From CAYTPI01 sp964439625 (GTDB taxonomy: Bacteria > Chloroflexota > Anaerolineae > Aggregatilineales > UBA3940): DNA of 64,000 bases. A model generated the notes under the pieces. That model did not search any database. It worked only from the letters and a program-made list of their open reading frames with translations, and was not told the origin of the DNA. A program made the position numbers and the translations under genes. Positions within the stretch are counted from its first letter, which is position 1, and each line of letters starts with the position of its first letter. The DNA lies in the NCBI GenBank assembly GCA_964439625.1, contig CAYTPI010000003.1, forward strand, positions 62,001 to 126,000, given 5' to 3'. Positions 37,341 to 46,994 of the stretch are shown here, in pieces.

Positions 37341-39301
37341 CGAGGCCACCCAAGTTCAACGACAAGTAAGGCATGGTCTGAGAGAGCGGTGGGAACCGTT
37401 GTCACCGTCAAGGGTTGTAATCCAAATGAAAACACATGGTCACGCTGTTCGATTGGGTCTTCCACAGGAAATGTATATGTTGCCTCAGCGTCGACTTCAA
37501 GAACCTCAATCGGGTCATCATAGCCAGCTCCCAATGTAATCTGATCATAAAGCAAATCCGGCGGAGTACCAAGATCGATGCCGACGACAGCCGATAACTC
37601 ACGCGGTTCTTCTACGATAAAGTTGACTAAGCCCGCATACTGCTGCACCCGTTCCTCTTCAGTACCAGCAACGAGTTGACTACCAACGACCTGGACGGTT
37701 CGACCAGTCGCTTGATCTTGTACAATTACACGCAATGCCACCGCTTGATTCGCAGAGGCCCCAGGCAATAGTCCAAAATCTGGCATGAACAGCGGCCAAC
37801 GCGAGAGAATAGCAATGCCGTATAGTTGAGACGTTGTCGGTCGAAACACTGAATACATCCCCAAGCGAACAGCCAAATAGTCCACTTGATCAGCGCCAAA
37901 GGACGTCAAGCTACCCGTATCTACTTCTTGCAGAATGATAATATCGGCGCGTGAACTTGCCAGAAATGCTGCCATTTCAGTGGGCGATGTCCCAGACGTG
38001 AGGACTTGGCCTCGGTTCAAGTTGAAGGTTGCCACTCTGATCGTTTCACCTGATGCAAGTGGTCTCTGAACGCCTGTCGTTCCCACAATAATTAAACCAG
38101 CTACAGCCAACGGTGCTGCAAACACGCTAATGATGCCTACAGGCACTGGCAACGACACCTTATATTCAGTAGAGACTAAACGCGGGAGTGATGCCATCAC
38201 GGTGGCTACTACCAGCACTGGTAATACAGTTACAGGCACTTGGAAGAGAGTTTGACCTAGCCCAAATGAAAGGTGGTAAGCAAACAGCAAAAACATCAAC
38301 AGCACAACTGCCATTGTATAGGCTAATGGCAGCAGACCAGCCTGGTCAGCTGACTCTTGCGTTGGTTGTGGGAGTGACCACAGGAGTACAATGGCAAATA
38401 ACTGAGCCAGCAACAAACAGGTTGCCGCAAATGGGCCCTGCAACACATAACCGATAATCAATAAAACGATAAACACCAGCAGCCAGAGTAACCCTCTTAA
38501 GCCAGGTGCGAATGGCAGTAGCAGAAAATGGATTATTTTTCGAACGCCGCTTAGTAAGCCAAGTCCAGTAATGAAGAGTAGCCAAAATACTAACCCAGAA
38601 CGAGGCACTTGCGCCCACCGGGCGATTACGTTTGCATTTGCTAAAACAATTAATTGTAATGCTAGAAAACCACCATATCCGAGGCCAGAGACCAGGGTTA
38701 ATGTAGCTGGTTCGTAGGGTTCATTTTCGGTATTACGAAGCACAATCACGGCTAAGGCGATTAACACCAGTGAAAGCAGTACTTGTAGCGACAGCGGCGA
38801 CGCTCGTAGTGTGAATAATTCTGTCGCTGAAAGACGAACCTCAAGCTGGCGACTAAAAGTATTGAATGTGTAACCATAGGTGTTATAGCTTCTCGATAGT
38901 TGATCCAACATAAGGCCAAACCCAAGGCCAAGTACCCATGATTGCCAACTAACCCGGACCAAAGCGACAGCATAAAAGCCAGCTAAGGCAACAATGACAA
39001 GTCCACTATAAAGCCGTAAAGGAGTGTCCGGGAGGGTCATCATGAGCCGACTAACAGCTACTAAGATGCTGGTTGCACACAACAATCGCGCAGCACGACT
39101 CGGCTGTTTCGGAGCCAACCAAGCTAAAATACTCCCTGCAAATAACAGCATAGACAGGGCTACAATAGCCTGCTGTGCATCACCAGATCGCAGTGCGGTG
39201 TCAACAGTGGCTATAATACGCCCTACTACAAGCCGAAGCGCTTGCAGAAAAAATAGGCTGACAAATGCGCCCTCAGCAACACGAAATAAACGATTGGGCA
39301 T
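37337..39301 (-). CDS. Membrane protein with C-terminal endonuclease/exonuclease/phosphatase domain
   Basis: 654 residues. The first about 400 residues hold many hydrophobic segments, about ten membrane helices. The C-terminal 230 are an EEP-fold domain with VATFNLNRG, IILQEVDTG, IAILSRWP and SDHALLVVEL, in order, matching the catalytic Asn, Glu and Asp-His of the family. The EEP domain would face one side of the membrane and act on a nucleic acid or phospho-ester, as in nucleases or inositol-phosphate phosphatases. Substrate unknown. Its neighbours do not help. Confidence 0.82.
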   Translation of the reverse strand: MPNRLFRVAEGAFVSLFFLQALRLVVGRIIATVDTALRSGDAQQAIVALSMLLFAGSILAWLAPKQPSRAARLLCATSILVAVSRLMMTLPDTPLRLYSGLVIVALAGFYAVALVRVSWQSWVLGLGFGLMLDQLSRSYNTYGYTFNTFSRQLEVRLSATELFTLRASPLSLQVLLSLVLIALAVIVLRNTENEPYEPATLTLVSGLGYGGFLALQLIVLANANVIARWAQVPRSGLVFWLLFITGLGLLSGVRKIIHFLLLPFAPGLRGLLWLLVFIVLLIIGYVLQGPFAATCLLLAQLFAIVLLWSLPQPTQESADQAGLLPLAYTMAVVLLMFLLFAYHLSFGLGQTLFQVPVTVLPVLVVATVMASLPRLVSTEYKVSLPVPVGIISVFAAPLAVAGLIIVGTTGVQRPLASGETIRVATFNLNRGQVLTSGTSPTEMAAFLASSRADIIILQEVDTGSLTSFGADQVDYLAVRLGMYSVFRPTTSQLYGIAILSRWPLFMPDFGLLPGASANQAVALRVIVQDQATGRTVQVVGSQLVAGTEEERVQQYAGLVNFIVEEPRELSAVVGIDLGTPPDLLYDQITLGAGYDDPIEVLEVDAEATYTFPVEDPIEQRDHVFSFGLQPLTVTTVPTALSDHALLVVELGWPR

Positions 39302-39347
39302 TTTTACTCTTTATCAATGACAGTAAAACCAAGTGAAGGACAAGCCA

Positions 39348-41336
39348 GTGCAAGACGTTGATATAATTCTGGAGCATGCAACTGTTGTCACAATGGATGC
39401 ATCTTACACAGTGATCGAAGATGGTGCGATAGCTATCACGGGTGAGCGCATTACCGCAGTCGACACCTCAGGGGCAATTGCTCAATCATATCGCGCTGAA
39501 GAGACAATCGACTGTGCAGGAAAAGTAATTATACCTGGGCTCGTGAACACCCACACGCATGCTCCTATGACATTGCTGCGCGGCTTAGCCGATGATTTAC
39601 GTTTGGATGTTTGGCTGTTAGGTTACATGCTGCCAACTGAGCGTGAGTTTGTAACGCCAGAATTTGTCGAGTTAGGTACGCGCATCGCTTGTGCTGAAAT
39701 GATTTTGTCAGGCGTGACGACTTTCAACGACATGTACTACCACGAAAAACACATTGCCAAAGCCACCGCAGACGTAGGCATGCGGGCGGTATGTGGTCAA
39801 ACAATTCTGAAATTCCCCTCCCCCGATGCAGACTCCTACGACGTGAGTTTGGCATACTGCCGCGAGTTCATTGAGGAATGGCACGACCACCCGTTGATTA
39901 TTCCATCTGTTGCCCCTCATGCTCCCTATACTGCGACAAGTGCCATGCTCGCAGCCTGTCGCGACCTAGCATTGGAATATGATGTCCCCCTCCATATTCA
40001 CATCAGCGAGACAGATTTTGAAGTACAGACGATGCAATCTGAACAGGGTATGCGAGTCGTTCCGTATGTTCATGAGCAAACACTTTTCGAGGCCAAAGTA
40101 ATTGCCGCACACTGTGTTCATGTAGATGCGACGGAAATTCATATATTAGCCTCAGAAGGCGTCGGTGTTGCGCATAATCCATCAAGCAATCTCAAACTTG
40201 CTAGTGGGATAGCCCCTGTCACACAGATGCTTAAGTCTGGGATACAAGTTGGCATCGGCACTGATGGCACAGCAAGCAACAATGATCTGGATATGTTTGA
40301 AGAAACACGTCTGGCCGCGTTGTTAGCAAAGACAGAGTCCAACGAACCAACCAGTATTCCAGCACGGCAAGCGCTTGAGATGGCCACTGCTATGGGGGCA
40401 CGAACACTACACATGGGGCATGAAACAGGGTCGCTTGAAGCAGGCAAGCGAGCTGACTTAATTACAGTAAACCTCAACCAATTACACGCATGGCCTCCGT
40501 TCAACTGGGCTGGCAACAATGTATACTCACGGTTGATCTATACGAGCAAAAGCACAGATGTTGTCGATGTTATGTGTAATGGTGACTGGTTAATGCGCAA
40601 CAGAGAACTGCTTACGGTCGATGTGCCAGAACTTCTCGAACAGGCGGAGCAAGTAGCCAAAGAGATTGACCGGTTCCTGATTGCACAAGAAGCAGATCCA
40701 TTACGCAGGCTGGTGGCCCTTGGTGAAATTCAGCGTGAGGAAAGTTTTGAGGTTCAGGTCAAGGTAAGGTTCGAAGACCACAGCGAGGCCCACAATGCCC
40801 TGGAACTACTGCTCACCCATCAAGATACTGACATCATCAAAAATTCGCAGTACATTCAACATGATACGTACTTTCAATTTTCTAAAGATGAACGTATTCG
40901 ATATCGTGAAGACGACTACATTGATAATGACGGCAACATTACCGATGTACGAACCCGCTTGACCTTAGTTAGTGATAACAAAGAACGGGAGTTTGAAGAC
41001 GGCATTCTCCTCAGCCGCTCTCGCTTTATCTCACCAGCGCGGCAGCCACTACGTTTTTACAAAGAATATTTCAAGGCAAACTCAGAAAGTACCGTTGTCA
41101 AACGACGTCAGCGGTGGCAGTTTGACTTCCGAGGCATTCGTCTTTATGTCAATTTCGATGAGTTAACTGAGCCCGAGAAAAGCGGTCATTACATTGAAAT
41201 CAAGAGCCGCACATGGTCTCTGAGTGATGCGGAAATCAAGGCGAAAGCCATCACTGATATCCTTGAATTTATGTCAGTGAACAATAATGCGCTCGTTCTA
41301 CATGAATACATTGATATTGCGGCAGAACTTGACTGA
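39348..41336 (+). CDS. Amidohydrolase (SAH/MTA deaminase-like) fused to a CYTH-type domain
   Basis: 662 residues. The first about 455 form an amidohydrolase of the TrzA/AtzA/MtaD type, with zinc ligands NTHTHAPM, HIHISET, AAHCVHV and GTDGTASNN. Members deaminate S-adenosylhomocysteine, methylthioadenosine or related compounds. Residues about 463-662 resemble a CYTH (triphosphate tunnel) domain, with FEVQVKVRF in place of ExExK, an RRRW-like KRRQRWQF, VNFDELTEPEKSGHYIEIK. The frame is open throughout. Start taken as the GTG at 39348, preceded by AAGGA; a GTG at 39333 also fits. The fusion is unusual; see findings. Confidence 0.85.
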   Translation: MQDVDIILEHATVVTMDASYTVIEDGAIAITGERITAVDTSGAIAQSYRAEETIDCAGKVIIPGLVNTHTHAPMTLLRGLADDLRLDVWLLGYMLPTEREFVTPEFVELGTRIACAEMILSGVTTFNDMYYHEKHIAKATADVGMRAVCGQTILKFPSPDADSYDVSLAYCREFIEEWHDHPLIIPSVAPHAPYTATSAMLAACRDLALEYDVPLHIHISETDFEVQTMQSEQGMRVVPYVHEQTLFEAKVIAAHCVHVDATEIHILASEGVGVAHNPSSNLKLASGIAPVTQMLKSGIQVGIGTDGTASNNDLDMFEETRLAALLAKTESNEPTSIPARQALEMATAMGARTLHMGHETGSLEAGKRADLITVNLNQLHAWPPFNWAGNNVYSRLIYTSKSTDVVDVMCNGDWLMRNRELLTVDVPELLEQAEQVAKEIDRFLIAQEADPLRRLVALGEIQREESFEVQVKVRFEDHSEAHNALELLLTHQDTDIIKNSQYIQHDTYFQFSKDERIRYREDDYIDNDGNITDVRTRLTLVSDNKEREFEDGILLSRSRFISPARQPLRFYKEYFKANSESTVVKRRQRWQFDFRGIRLYVNFDELTEPEKSGHYIEIKSRTWSLSDAEIKAKAITDILEFMSVNNNALVLHEYIDIAAELD

Positions 41337-41344
41337 TAGTGACC

Positions 41345-42022
41345 TTAGCTATTTGGTTGTTCTAAACGAAAGCCATAGCCACGCACCGTTACAACATACT
41401 GGTGGTCGTCAGCTAATTCCGCGAGACGATCTCTAAGGCGTCGGACAAGAGCATCAATAGCCTGCTCACTAACGCCTTCCACATCGGCATCAGGCCAAAC
41501 AGCTTGCACTACTTGATCACGTGTACATACTGCACCATCCGACTGGTAGAGTAACTCTAATAGTCTAAACTGATGGGGAGACAGTTGCGGGTCTAAAACA
41601 ATGCCATTCACAGATACTTCCTTTTTACGTTCGTCTAGCATAAGCTGGTTGCCATTTGACGAGATGATCACGGGTTGTTCAGACTCACCGAGGTCAATCG
41701 TTGCTTCATCTCCAATGAACTTAATCCGAACGCAAAGTGCGATTTGAATTTCATCACCCTCCGTCAGATTAAGTGGAGCATCGAGCTGCTCGGCATTCAG
41801 GTGTGTCCCGTTCTTAGAGTTCAGATCTTCAACCATAAAACCGGAAGCCGATCTAAACACACGCACGTGTTCCCGAGAAATTCGTTGATCAGGGATAACA
41901 ATATCTGACGCCCCGCCCCGCCCAATCGTCATTTCATCTTCGTTCAACGTCCATTTATGGCCTCGCATGGGCCCTTCGATTACAAGCAACACTGGGTTCT
42001 TAATCTGCTCTTGTGTTGTCAT
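41345..42022 (-). CDS. FHA-domain transcriptional regulator with OmpR-type winged helix
   Basis: 225 residues. The FHA domain (about 20-100) has GRGGASDIVIP, ISREHVRV and NSKNGTHLN, the phosphothreonine-binding residues Arg, Ser and Asn intact. A C-terminal OmpR/PhoB-type winged helix (about 135-222) binds DNA, ending YVVTVRGYGFRLE. This is a design in which phosphorylation by a Ser/Thr kinase, rather than a histidine kinase, controls DNA binding. It is divergent from a Ser/Thr kinase 194 bases away, a good candidate partner. AAGGAGG lies 5 bases before the ATG. Confidence 0.93.
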   Translation of the reverse strand: MTTQEQIKNPVLLVIEGPMRGHKWTLNEDEMTIGRGGASDIVIPDQRISREHVRVFRSASGFMVEDLNSKNGTHLNAEQLDAPLNLTEGDEIQIALCVRIKFIGDEATIDLGESEQPVIISSNGNQLMLDERKKEVSVNGIVLDPQLSPHQFRLLELLYQSDGAVCTRDQVVQAVWPDADVEGVSEQAIDALVRRLRDRLAELADDHQYVVTVRGYGFRLEQPNS

Positions 42023-42060
42023 ACTCGCCTCCTTACTACGGTCTTATTCAACCTCATCAC

Positions 42061-42102
42061 AATTAGCTGATGATTTGACACTGACGGGCTGAACAGCTAA
42101 TT
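42061..42102. promoter_or_regulatory. Perfect inverted repeat in the FHA/kinase divergent region
   Basis: AATTAGCTG (42061-42069) and its perfect reverse complement CAGCTAATT (42094-42102) are separated by 24 bases that include a TTGACA (42075-42080). It may be an operator or a pair of binding sites for the FHA winged-helix regulator. No clear -10 was found. Confidence 0.4.
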
Positions 42103-42216
42103 TCACCATATTCTATAACATTGACGATAATTTGTTTGCATGTACGCGCGCCATTTATACACGGACAAACGCTTATTGCCGACAAGACAGCGGCAAAAAT
42201 AGAGGTTCATTAATCG

Positions 42217-43218
42217 ATGTTAACACATCTAAAGCCGGGCGATACCTTGCGTGAAAGATACAAAATACTCTCCACAATTGGGCAGGGCGGTATGGGTTCT
42301 GTATATCGCGCGGAGGATTTGCGTCTAGCTGGACGATATTGCGCGATCAAGGAAATACAGATTGACCTCAATTCGACTGAGGTACAGCGCGAGCAGTCAC
42401 GCGAGCAGTTTCATCGAGAGGCAAGCACACTTGCTCGCCTTGACCACCCAAATCTGCCAAAAGTATCCGACTTTTTCAACGACGGCCTCCGTGACTATCT
42501 CGTTATGGATTATGTTCCCGGCGTCGACTTACGCGTAAAGATTGAGGAAGCGAAATCCAAAGGTGTCAACCTGCGAGAGGATGAAGTTCTTGGATGGATA
42601 TCTCAATTATGTGACGCATTAGAATACTTACATAAACAAACCCCCCCTATATTGCATCGCGATATTAAACCCTCAAATATCAAATTGACCCCTGATGGTT
42701 ATATCAAGCTCGTTGACTTTGGGTTAGTCAAATTGATGGTGCCAGATGAAACACGTACAGTAACAGTGCTGCAAGGACGAGGAACCGCATTCTACACGCC
42801 ACTTGAGCAGTACGGTGGCGAAAGTGGTCACACGAGCGTTCGTAGTGATATTTATGCTTTAGGAGCGACATTGTTTCACCTAGCAACAAACCAACAGCCA
42901 CCAGAAGCGAAAACACGTTTTTTGAACCCAAAATCACTGCCTAATCCGCGGTCAATTAATCCAGCAATGAATCTGCGAACCGAGCAAACCATTCTGTGGG
43001 CACTAGAAATGCACCCAGAAAAACGCCCACCCAGCATCCAGTCATTCAAAGATGCCCTATTCTCGACCGGGCCACTAGGATCATGGCCAACTGTAGACGG
43101 TCAGACACAATTTCAACAGGTCGCTCCAGTCAATCGCATCCTAATTTTCGCATCCCTTGGGTTGCTATTGGTATCCTTTCTGACGACGTTATTCGCGGCA
43201 CAGCCTATCACTCCGTAA
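42217..43218 (+). CDS. Ser/Thr protein kinase, C-terminal membrane anchor
   Basis: 333 residues. Kinase domain (about 10-285): glycine loop IGQGGMGSVYRAE, CAIKEI lysine, HRDIKPSN, the DFG of LVDFGLVK and TAFYTPLEQYG, all complete. A single hydrophobic segment (about 305-328) at the end would anchor it in the membrane with no outside domain. It is divergent from the FHA regulator gene and likely its kinase. It converges on the GH3-like gene with 4 bases between. GAGG lies 11 bases upstream of the ATG. Confidence 0.92.
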   Translation: MLTHLKPGDTLRERYKILSTIGQGGMGSVYRAEDLRLAGRYCAIKEIQIDLNSTEVQREQSREQFHREASTLARLDHPNLPKVSDFFNDGLRDYLVMDYVPGVDLRVKIEEAKSKGVNLREDEVLGWISQLCDALEYLHKQTPPILHRDIKPSNIKLTPDGYIKLVDFGLVKLMVPDETRTVTVLQGRGTAFYTPLEQYGGESGHTSVRSDIYALGATLFHLATNQQPPEAKTRFLNPKSLPNPRSINPAMNLRTEQTILWALEMHPEKRPPSIQSFKDALFSTGPLGSWPTVDGQTQFQQVAPVNRILIFASLGLLLVSFLTTLFAAQPITP

Positions 43219-43222
43219 ACAA

Positions 43223-45979
43223 CTAACGCTGTAACTGGCGCCGGCGGAGATTAAGAATTAATAGAATCAGCGAAAACCCGACGACCGCGCCAGCCCATGC
43301 CGCCACACTAGCAGCCCACCCATCACCAAATAGGCTATTCCAAAAGGCAGCCCCTGGCAGCAGTAATACATAATAGTTATAGGCTATCAGACCAAACACG
43401 AAACTTGGTAATGCTAGCAATAAACCGTAATTGAGTCCTCGACTTTCGCTGACCCAAAAGAAGATCGCGAGTGTTATCGTCAGTAAGCCAAGCAAACTAA
43501 AAAATAAGTCACTAAAGTTTACAGAAGCGATTTGCCCTGATGCGTCTTGGGTATCTGGCAGTTCTGGCTCAACTGGCGGCGGTGGTGTCGGAATAGGCGT
43601 AGGTGGTACTGGTGTTTCTGGTATACCACCGATAATACGGATAGTCGATGACGACTGTGCTGGATCACTTGAGGCTGTAATCAGTAAATCACCAGAGCGT
43701 TGGATCAAATATTGCACTTCGGCAGATCCGTTAGAAACAACGCCAGTCACCACATCGCGCACCGTATCATCAACGTAGTCGATGACGAAATCTACGGGAG
43801 TTCCATCAGGGACGGGGTTACCATTGCTATCGAGTATCTGCCCGGTGCGAACACGGAGGGTGTCTCCCTCTTGAACACGTGCATCCGAAACAACCTGCCC
43901 TGTTTCTCCACGCTCAATGATTAGTGTGAGATTAATTGTTTGATCAGGGTCTGGTCGAACGGCCTCATCAATACTGTAGTTCATACCTGAAATTGAGACG
44001 GGAGAGCTTCCAGCGTAGGCAATATCTTGAAACAATGCACGTGCGGCCACATCAATATAAGGTTCGGAATGCCCATATAATGCAAACATTGACGTTAACT
44101 TGCTCATCTCAGTAGAGTCGAGCAAGTATGGTGCCCCCATAGCCATCACCACAAAGCGTTGGGCATCTGATGCAGTTCGATCAACTAAGAAGCGAGATAC
44201 GACTCCCTGCCCCTCTGCCCTAGACACACTTTCATCTTCAAGCATCAGGAAGACAACCCAGTCAGCAGCGTTGAGAGCAATAGATAACGCACTTGGTTCA
44301 TCATCTTCACCATTTTGGTTTAGGGGCAAACCAACCGTCTCCTCGTCATTTAAGAAAGTCTCTAACTCGGCAAAGCTGAAACTCTGGATATCAGCAAAAG
44401 CAACGATATTTACAGATTGTGGCCCGAAAAATCGCAAGACAGAGGCTTCGAAGGCTTCAAGCTCGATGGTGTTCTTAGCAAGGCACTCTGAGCACTGCTG
44501 GATGGGACGAGTTTCGGTGAAAACAACAATTCGCTCACCCGCTTGAGGTCCAGTCAAAGAATCAGGCTGGCTAGGGCTGAGTAGGGTTACAGACTGCTGA
44601 GCAATTGACCGAGTTAAATCAGGCTGTTGCTCCGGCATATCCACGGCAACCTGCCCTAGCACGGCTTCTTCTGAAAACTGCTCATAGACTGACAGCTTTT
44701 TCTCAAGAATGCGCCTAACAGAGGCATCGACCTGCTCACGAAAGGCATCGTTATCCTTATACTGTTGGACGAAAGCCTCAATAGTATCGATGATATTTTC
44801 TGTTTGGTCTACCGGTGGATTCAGACCAAAGTCACGCATGTAGAGGATATCATTCCCAGCAGACAAGGCATTCTGGGCAATCTGGCGATTCGAGAATGAT
44901 GCTGCTGAGGGATCATACACGGCGGTGACTCCCCTTGCCCCGAGGCTATCGGTCATCAGGAGCCCACCCGCGTCTCGCCACAGAGCGACTTCGTCAACTT
45001 CTAACACCACTTGCAGACTAGCAGCATCTAAACTAAGGGGACGATTTTGCGTTCCAGGGGCATCTGGCTGAAGACCGATGTATCTAAGATGAGCCGTCAT
45101 GAGACCGTCTGCGGCTGAATTCGGAACAGGTGCACCACCCGTCAAAGCAAGAAACGGCACAAGTTCGGTTTCCATCAGCTGAGGCAGGTCAAGCCGAAGT
45201 GAAGGGATTTCGTCGTCTGGAATGCGGTCGGCACTTCCGAAACCCGGAAAGTGCTGCGGCACAACAAGCACACGATCTTGACTACCAATATGAACTCCCT
45301 GCACATACGCAGAGCTCATCTCGGACACCCAATATGGTTGCCCCCCAAACACGTTGGTACTCAGGCCGTTATCTAGTGATGAGCTTGGGTTTCGGAGCAC
45401 GTCAGCAGATGGGCCAATCAGCAGGTTAAAGCCGAGTGCAGAAAGCTCTGCCCCGACAATCCGCCCCACATCTCCCGCAAGTGTCTCATTCCAAGTCGCC
45501 CCGATTGACATATTTGTCGGCAAGGTTGTTGCCCCACTGAGCAGTTGGGGATTGGCTTGTGCTCCTGGTTCAAATTCGATACCAACAAATAAAGGGATAA
45601 ATTGATTTGGCCCACTTAGTGCTGAAAATGGACCAGACGCTTCAGGAGCATTTATTTGCTGGAGGCCAAGTATCAGTTCCTGTGTGGTTATTTCGATGGG
45701 GTCAACATCCGTAAAGTTATCATTTTCACGCAGCAATACGACGCCACCGACGTGATGTTCCGTAATTAGTGCTGCAATGTCACTTTCTTCACTGATATCG
45801 GTGCCATAAAAGGTAACTAAAAACAACTGTCCGACGCGTTCTTCAGGCGACATCTCTGCCAGTATTTCATTTACAGAAGTCTGCTGGGCGGTAACAATCG
45901 ACGGCTTCATCAGTAGTATCACAATCCCTACTAGCATGGAAGCAATAGAATGTGATGTTAGCCGAATATGCCCCCCCAA
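43223..45979 (-). CDS. GH3-family N-domain protein with altered catalytic motif, Ig-like domain and membrane tail
   Basis: 918 residues with a signal peptide (about 1-31), a GH3 N-terminal TIM-barrel domain (about 35-400), a second GH3-C-like domain, a beta-rich Ig/invasin-type domain (about 690-790), a Pro-rich linker, and two C-terminal membrane segments. The NagZ-type motif KHFPGHG...DSH is changed: QHFPGFG (242-248) with DDE (255-257) in place of Asp-Ser-His. The nucleophile Asp344 is present in LMTDSLG. Activity is therefore doubtful or altered. Start is a TTG, with AAGG 10 bases upstream; an ATG at 45937 is an alternative. Confidence 0.85.
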   Translation of the reverse strand: MGGHIRLTSHSIASMLVGIVILLMKPSIVTAQQTSVNEILAEMSPEERVGQLFLVTFYGTDISEESDIAALITEHHVGGVVLLRENDNFTDVDPIEITTQELILGLQQINAPEASGPFSALSGPNQFIPLFVGIEFEPGAQANPQLLSGATTLPTNMSIGATWNETLAGDVGRIVGAELSALGFNLLIGPSADVLRNPSSSLDNGLSTNVFGGQPYWVSEMSSAYVQGVHIGSQDRVLVVPQHFPGFGSADRIPDDEIPSLRLDLPQLMETELVPFLALTGGAPVPNSAADGLMTAHLRYIGLQPDAPGTQNRPLSLDAASLQVVLEVDEVALWRDAGGLLMTDSLGARGVTAVYDPSAASFSNRQIAQNALSAGNDILYMRDFGLNPPVDQTENIIDTIEAFVQQYKDNDAFREQVDASVRRILEKKLSVYEQFSEEAVLGQVAVDMPEQQPDLTRSIAQQSVTLLSPSQPDSLTGPQAGERIVVFTETRPIQQCSECLAKNTIELEAFEASVLRFFGPQSVNIVAFADIQSFSFAELETFLNDEETVGLPLNQNGEDDEPSALSIALNAADWVVFLMLEDESVSRAEGQGVVSRFLVDRTASDAQRFVVMAMGAPYLLDSTEMSKLTSMFALYGHSEPYIDVAARALFQDIAYAGSSPVSISGMNYSIDEAVRPDPDQTINLTLIIERGETGQVVSDARVQEGDTLRVRTGQILDSNGNPVPDGTPVDFVIDYVDDTVRDVVTGVVSNGSAEVQYLIQRSGDLLITASSDPAQSSSTIRIIGGIPETPVPPTPIPTPPPPVEPELPDTQDASGQIASVNFSDLFFSLLGLLTITLAIFFWVSESRGLNYGLLLALPSFVFGLIAYNYYVLLLPGAAFWNSLFGDGWAASVAAWAGAVVGFSLILLILNLRRRQLQR

Positions 45980-46185
45980 CTTGTTTGTCGCCTTAATGCG
46001 CTCTCCCCCTTTGTGCGTAACGCCTATAATCTATTAACAGCTAAGGTTACAACAGCGACCCAAAGTATACCATTCAGCAAAATTTTTGGCGTAGCCTTGA
46101 CGTAGGGCAAGCGCTTATTTGACGGCTACCAGTCCGCATTACCTTCACGCTATGGTTACTGGGCAGAAGCTTTCGCCTTCTTAAT

Positions 46186-46219
46186 AAAAATACCATTCAT
46201 TAATTGAGTGGTATTTTTT
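46186..46219 (-). terminator. Possible terminator of the ABC permease operon
   Basis: Perfect 10-bp A/T-rich stem AAAAATACCA (46186-46195) with TGGTATTTTT (46210-46219), 14-base loop containing the permease stop codon, T-run on the minus strand. The remaining bases between 45980 and 46185 show nothing recognisable. Confidence 0.45.
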
Positions 46220-46994
46220 GATCAAATGCATTAGCAGCAGTTACCAAGCTTAAGATCACGAAGGTAAACCAGCCCCCAACTGAAAAAGCTACCCACGGTG
46301 CATCGAAAAACTGCTGGCGCCCCTCGTTGAACATGATGCCCAGCGTCGGCAAGGACGGCGACCCTACAATCCCCAAGAAACTGAGCCCTGCTAACCCTAA
46401 AACTGCATAAACAAACAAAATAAGCGCGTAGCCGAGAAGTGTCGAGCGAACAGCAGGGAATATATGCCAACGGGAAATATATGTAACGCTTGCCCCCCGA
46501 CTAAGCGCATTCTTAACGAAAACTTCTGATGTCAACGGCATCAGGATTGGGCGCAGCATATGATAGTAAACTGGCTGCAACGAAAAGCCAATGGCAAAGG
46601 CCGTTTGCCAGACGCCAGTTCCAATGAGGGCGACAACCAACAGGGCAACAATCATCGATGGAACTGCCAGAAATATGGAAAACGTTCTTGCGATAAATTG
46701 CTCAGACCACTCGGGAGCAAACATCACTACAAGAAGAAGCGCTAGCACAGGAATAGTTGCGAGAAGCGCGGCGAGAAGCGCAGCAGATAGCGAGATACGG
46801 CTGGCAACCAACATCCGGACAAAGACTTCTCGTCCGAATTGATCCGTCCCTAAAGGATGTGCAAGAGACGGCATCAGGGCTGTTTGGTTAAAGTTTGTCT
46901 TGGTTGCCGAAGAAGGGCTAAGAAGAGGGCCGAGCACCACTAAACTCACACAGAGTAGAAGTGGCAAGAACCTTAACCTATAACGCTGAAGCAC
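46200..46994 (-). CDS. Peptide/nickel-type ABC transporter permease (DppC/OppC-like)
   Basis: 264 residues, about five to six hydrophobic segments. The family features are an N-terminal membrane helix, LAHPLGTDQFGREVFVRML, and the EAA loop region ALSRGASVTYISRWHIFPA. It is the DppC-type partner of the permease immediately upstream, overlapping it by 17 bases. The two form the membrane pore for the substrate-binding protein encoded first. No ATPase gene is seen after it before the next gene 220 bases away. Start is GTG. Confidence 0.9.
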   Translation of the reverse strand: MLQRYRLRFLPLLLCVSLVVLGPLLSPSSATKTNFNQTALMPSLAHPLGTDQFGREVFVRMLVASRISLSAALLAALLATIPVLALLLVVMFAPEWSEQFIARTFSIFLAVPSMIVALLVVALIGTGVWQTAFAIGFSLQPVYYHMLRPILMPLTSEVFVKNALSRGASVTYISRWHIFPAVRSTLLGYALILFVYAVLGLAGLSFLGIVGSPSLPTLGIMFNEGRQQFFDAPWVAFSVGGWFTFVILSLVTAANAFDQKIPLN

